Positions 61,204 through 64,000 of a stretch of 64,000 bases of DNA are shown piece after piece (position 1 is the first letter of the stretch; each line of letters begins with the position of its first letter). The position numbers and the translations under genes are program-made. The stretch spans positions 3,571,001 to 3,635,000 of the forward strand of contig NZ_AP018365.1 in the NCBI RefSeq assembly GCF_016756395.1, in the 5' to 3' direction. This stretch comes from Streptomyces sp. SN-593. GTDB lineage: Bacteria; Actinomycetota; Actinomycetes; Streptomycetales; Streptomycetaceae. The notes under the pieces are model-generated. The model made no database searches and was not told where the DNA came from. It was given only the letters and a program-made list of their open reading frames with translations.

Positions 61204-62619
61204 GTGAACAGAGAACACCGCGGGCCGAACGAGAAGCTCGGCACCCTTCTCGCCATGGCGGGCATCAGCAACGCCGGACTCGCCCGCAGGGTCAACGACC
61301 TAGGCGCGCAACGGGGTCTGACGCTGCGTTATGACAAGACGTCGGTGGCCCGCTGGGTCACCAAGGGCATGGTGCCGCAGGGCGCCGCGCCCCATCTGAT
61401 AGCCGCCGCGATCGGCAGCAAACTCGGCCGTCCCGTGCCGCTGCACGAGATAGGTCTGGCCGACGCCGACCCCGCGCCGGAGGTCGGCCTCGCCTTCCCC
61501 AGGGACGTCGGGGAGGCGGTGAAATCGGCCACCGACCTGTGGCGACTGGATCTCGCCGGGCGGCGCGGCCCCGGCGGCAGCGGCATCTGGCAGTCCCTGG
61601 CCGGATCCTTCGCAGTGAGCGCTTACGTCACTCCCGCCTCACGCTGGCTGATCACCCCGGCCGACGCCACCGTGGCCCGGGACGCGCCGGCCCCCGGCAT
61701 GGCGCACGTCGGCCACGCCGACGTCACCAAACTCCGCGAGGCCGCCGACGACGCGCGCCGCTGGGACTCCAAGTACGGCGGCGGCGACTGGCGTTCGGGC
61801 ATGGTGCCGGAGTGCCTGCGGGTGGAGGCGGCGCCGCTGCTGCTGGGCTCCTACAGCGACGACGTCGGCCGCTCGCTGTTCGGCGCCACCGCCGAACTCA
61901 CCCGGCTGGCCGGGTGGATGGCCTTCGACACCGGTCAACAGGAGGCCGCGCAGCGGTACTACATCCAGGCGCTGCGGCTGGCCCGCGCCGCCGCCGACGT
62001 GCCGCTCGGCGGCTACGTCCTGGCGTCGATGTCGCTCCAGGCCACCTACCGCAACTTCTCCGACGAGGGCGTCGACCTCGCGCAGGCGGCCCTGGAGCGC
62101 AACCGCGGCCTGGCCACCGCCCGCACCATGAGCTTCTTCCACCTGGTCGAGGCCCGCGCCCACGCCAAGGCCGGCGAGGCCGCCGCCTGCGGTGCCTCGC
62201 TGTCGGCCGCCGAGGCACTGCTGGAGCGCGCCCGCACCGGCGACGCCGACCCGAGCTGGCTCGGCTTCTACTCCTACGACCGGCTCGCCGCCGACGCCGC
62301 CGAGTGCTACCGCGACCTGCGCCTGCCGCGCCAGGTGCAGCGCTTCACCGAACAGGCGCTGGCCAAGCCCACCGAGGAGTTCGTCCGCTCGCACGGTCTG
62401 CGCCTGGTGGTCTCCGCGGTCGCCGAACTGGAGTCCGGCAACCTGGACGCGTGCTGCGCGGCCGGCGTCAAGGCGGTGGAGGTGGCTGGGCGGATCTCCT
62501 CCGCCCGCACCACGGAGTACGTCCGCGACCTCCTGCACCGCCTGGAGCCGTACAACGACGACCCGCAGGTGCTCGACCTGCGCGAGCGGGCCCGCCCGCT
62601 GCTGGCGGCCCCGGCGTAG
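61204..62619 (+). CDS. Sporulation-associated-type regulator with TPR-like domain
   Basis: 471 residues from a GTG at 61204 behind GAGGTG. The conserved N-terminal HTH region ([20 protein letters not shown], then [20 protein letters not shown] and [20 protein letters not shown]) is characteristic of a Streptomyces-specific regulator family. The C-terminal 250 residues are TPR-like helices ([20 protein letters not shown]). I recall homologues being called sporulation-associated (ORF1590-like) or NsdA-like, but which subgroup this belongs to is not settled. It is divergent from the asparagine-synthase-like gene. Confidence 0.8.
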   Translation: MNREHRGPNEKLGTLLAMAGISNAGLARRVNDLGAQRGLTLRYDKTSVARWVTKGMVPQGAAPHLIAAAIGSKLGRPVPLHEIGLADADPAPEVGLAFPRDVGEAVKSATDLWRLDLAGRRGPGGSGIWQSLAGSFAVSAYVTPASRWLITPADATVARDAPAPGMAHVGHADVTKLREAADDARRWDSKYGGGDWRSGMVPECLRVEAAPLLLGSYSDDVGRSLFGATAELTRLAGWMAFDTGQQEAAQRYYIQALRLARAAADVPLGGYVLASMSLQATYRNFSDEGVDLAQAALERNRGLATARTMSFFHLVEARAHAKAGEAAACGASLSAAEALLERARTGDADPSWLGFYSYDRLAADAAECYRDLRLPRQVQRFTEQALAKPTEEFVRSHGLRLVVSAVAELESGNLDACCAAGVKAVEVAGRISSARTTEYVRDLLHRLEPYNDDPQVLDLRERARPLLAAPA

Positions 62620-62923
62620 GGCTCGGCGCGGGGCGTCGATGTGGGACAGCAGGGTATCGGCGCGAGACAGCGGGGGCATCGACGCGCGCACCGGGCCTCG
62701 GCGCGGGGCGGCGTGGGGCGGGGTGAGGCGGGCACGGCGGCGCGCCGCCGTCCGTGCGGCGCCGCGTGCCCGAGGCCGCCCCGGCGGGGCCGCGCCGCCT
62801 CGCCGGGACGTACCGCTCCGCCCGGGCGCACCCCTCCGCCGGGCCCCGCGGCCGCGTGTCCGCAAGGTCACGTCCGGCGGGGCCGCCGCCGCCCGCCGCC
62901 GCCCCCGTAGAATCGACGGCATT
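62620..62923. other. GC-rich leader region of trmB
   Basis: About 300 bp of CG-rich sequence without a gene. Near its end lies a -10-like TAGAAT (62909-62914); the next gene starts with GTG 10 nt after it, and no Shine-Dalgarno is visible, so trmB is probably leaderless or has a very short leader. Confidence 0.5.
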
Positions 62924-63694
62924 GTGTCGACGCCGTCCCCCGCACCTGCCCCCGCACCTGCCCCCGCCGTGAAGTTCCCGGCCGGGCCCGCGCCCGACCC
63001 GGCGGGGTCGCGCGGTGAGCACCGCATCCGCAGCTTCCACGCGCGGCGCGGCCGGCTCACCAAGGCGCAGGAGGCCGCGATAGACCGGCACTGGGCGCGC
63101 TGGGGCGTGGAGCTGGACGGCTCCCCCCTGGACCTGGCCGAGCTGTTCCCCGCCCCGGACGGCGGCCGGCTGCCGGTCGTCGTCGAGATCGGCTTCGGCA
63201 TGGGCGACGCCACCGCCGCGATGGCCGCGGCCGACCCCGGCACCGGCATCCTCGCGGTCGACGTGCACACCCCCGGCCAGGGCAACCTGCTCGCCCTCGC
63301 CGACCGCTCCGGTCTGACGAACGTGCGGGTGGCCAACGGCGACGCGATCGTGCTGCTGCGCGACATGCTGCCGCCCGCCTCGCTGGACGGGCTGCGGGTG
63401 TACTTCCCCGACCCGTGGCCCAAGGCCAAGCACCACAAACGGCGGCTGATACAGCCGGAGTTCCTCGCCCTGGTCACGCCGCTGCTGCGGCCCGACGCCG
63501 TGGTGCACTGCGCCACCGACTGGGAGCCGTACGCGGAGCAGATGCTCCAGGTGCTGACCGCCGCCCCGGGGCTGGTGAACCGCTCCGGCGACACCTTCGC
63601 GCCGCGCCCGCCGTCCCGGCCCCTGACGAAGTTCGAGCGCGCCGGCCTCGCGAAGGGCCACGTGGTGCGCGACCTGCTCTTCGTGCGCACCTGA
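62924..63694 (+). CDS. trmB: tRNA (guanine-N7)-methyltransferase
   Basis: 256 residues, GTG start at 62924. A Pro/Ala N-terminal extension (STPSPAPAPAPAPAVKFPAG) precedes the family core: RSFHARRGRLTKAQEAAIDR, SAM motif VVEIGFGMGDATAAM, LAVDVHTPGQGNLL, and the TrmB signature VYFPDPWPKAKHHKRRLIQP. The C-terminal SRPLTKFERAGLAKGHVVRD is also typical. The enzyme makes m7G46 in tRNAs using SAM. Confidence 0.95.
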   Translation: MSTPSPAPAPAPAPAVKFPAGPAPDPAGSRGEHRIRSFHARRGRLTKAQEAAIDRHWARWGVELDGSPLDLAELFPAPDGGRLPVVVEIGFGMGDATAAMAAADPGTGILAVDVHTPGQGNLLALADRSGLTNVRVANGDAIVLLRDMLPPASLDGLRVYFPDPWPKAKHHKRRLIQPEFLALVTPLLRPDAVVHCATDWEPYAEQMLQVLTAAPGLVNRSGDTFAPRPPSRPLTKFERAGLAKGHVVRDLLFVRT

Positions 63695-63758
63695 GGCCGC
63701 GCCCCGCCGGGTTGCCCCGTACCCTCGCGCGCCGCCGCCCCACCCCCGTACTGTCGTC

Positions 63759-64000
63759 ATGGTGACGACGCATTCGTACCCTTCCGCGCCGGACGCCCCA
63801 CTCGGGGACGACGTGCCGCGGGAGCCCACCACGGCGCACTACGGGCCGCGGCGCGCCTTCTGGGAGAGCCGGGCGGTGCGGACGGGTGCGCTGTTCACCG
63901 CGCTCGCGGTGTGCGGGGTGGTCATCCTGGCGGTGCTGCGGCACCACATCGGCACCGAGCCGTTCCTCGTGGGGCTGGCGCTGGCGCTGCTGCCGGTCCC
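63759..64000 (+). CDS. Probable PrsW-family membrane protein (5' part)
   Basis: The ATG at 63759 opens a frame that runs off the window edge; 80 residues are visible. After a polar start (ATG then GTG; THSYPSAPDAPLGDDVPRE) come a membrane helix (GALFTALAVCGVVILAVL) and the start of a second one (FLVGLALALLPVP). In Streptomyces, trmB is usually followed by a PrsW-type intramembrane protease gene, and this start fits. The catalytic part lies outside the window, so the assignment is by position and topology. Confidence 0.6.
   Translation, partial: MVTTHSYPSAPDAPLGDDVPREPTTAHYGPRRAFWESRAVRTGALFTALAVCGVVILAVLRHHIGTEPFLVGLALALLPV

Noticed and set aside
1..64000. CRISPR arrays
   Set aside because: No series of regularly spaced short repeats was found. 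The direct repeats seen are pairs or degenerate G/C tandem tracts.

Overview
The window is high-GC actinomycete chromosome, almost certainly Streptomyces or a close relative. The evidence is pervasive G/C third positions, GTG starts, a tetrahydroxynaphthalene synthase (RppA type), a SARP regulator, an MmyB-type regulator, DUF6907-like proteins, and the trmB and holB neighbourhoods.

Layout. (1) 1-6.5 kb, minus strand: a polyketide operon, rppA-type type III PKS -> cupin monooxygenase -> DegT aminotransferase -> methyltransferase -> ANL ligase -> methyltransferase (cut by the window edge). The content points to an amino-naphthoquinone (8-amino-flaviolin type) or a meroterpenoid derived from it. 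(2) 7.3-17.8 kb: a 1372-residue protein of unknown function, a SARP regulator with TPR repeats, a MarR/epimerase pair with a leaderless promoter buried in a perfect operator, an MmyB regulator divergent from an alpha/beta hydrolase, and two gene fossils. (3) 17.95-52.25 kb: an integrative island bounded by 50-bp identical direct repeats, the right one being the 3' part of tRNA-Thr(CGT). Only the C-terminal half of its tyrosine integrase remains. (4) 52.2-64 kb: core chromosome with tRNA-Thr, a secreted peptidase-like lipoprotein, a membrane-anchored hydrolase-like protein, holB, an asparagine-synthase-like gene, a sporulation-type regulator, trmB and the start of a probable PrsW gene.

The island is a DNA phosphorothioation (Dnd) defence island. 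Its left half has a Dnd-associated methyltransferase, dndA on the minus strand, and dndBCDE as an overlapping plus-strand operon. The dndA/dndB intergenic region holds two matching 22-bp palindromic sites. Its right half has a translationally coupled five-gene minus-strand operon: a 595-aa unknown with winged-helix-like segments, a PLD/HKD + SF2 helicase restriction protein, a 61-aa linker protein, an SMC/Rad50-like ATPase and a Dnd-associated protein 4. This is read as the restriction arm that senses or attacks DNA lacking sulfur. It lies between two nearly identical inverted IS5-family copies, like a composite transposon. Fossils of a pPIWI-RE-like gene and a DUF1524/GmrSD-like gene show earlier defence cargo.

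The right end of the island (44.96-51.4 kb) is a nest of insertion sequences. An ISL3-family element was split by IS982, IS982 was split by IS256 and IS110, and an IS5 copy sits exactly at the ISL3/IS982 junction. This pile-up removed the integrase N-terminus and the end of an XRE regulator, so the island is probably fixed in place while its defence genes stay intact.
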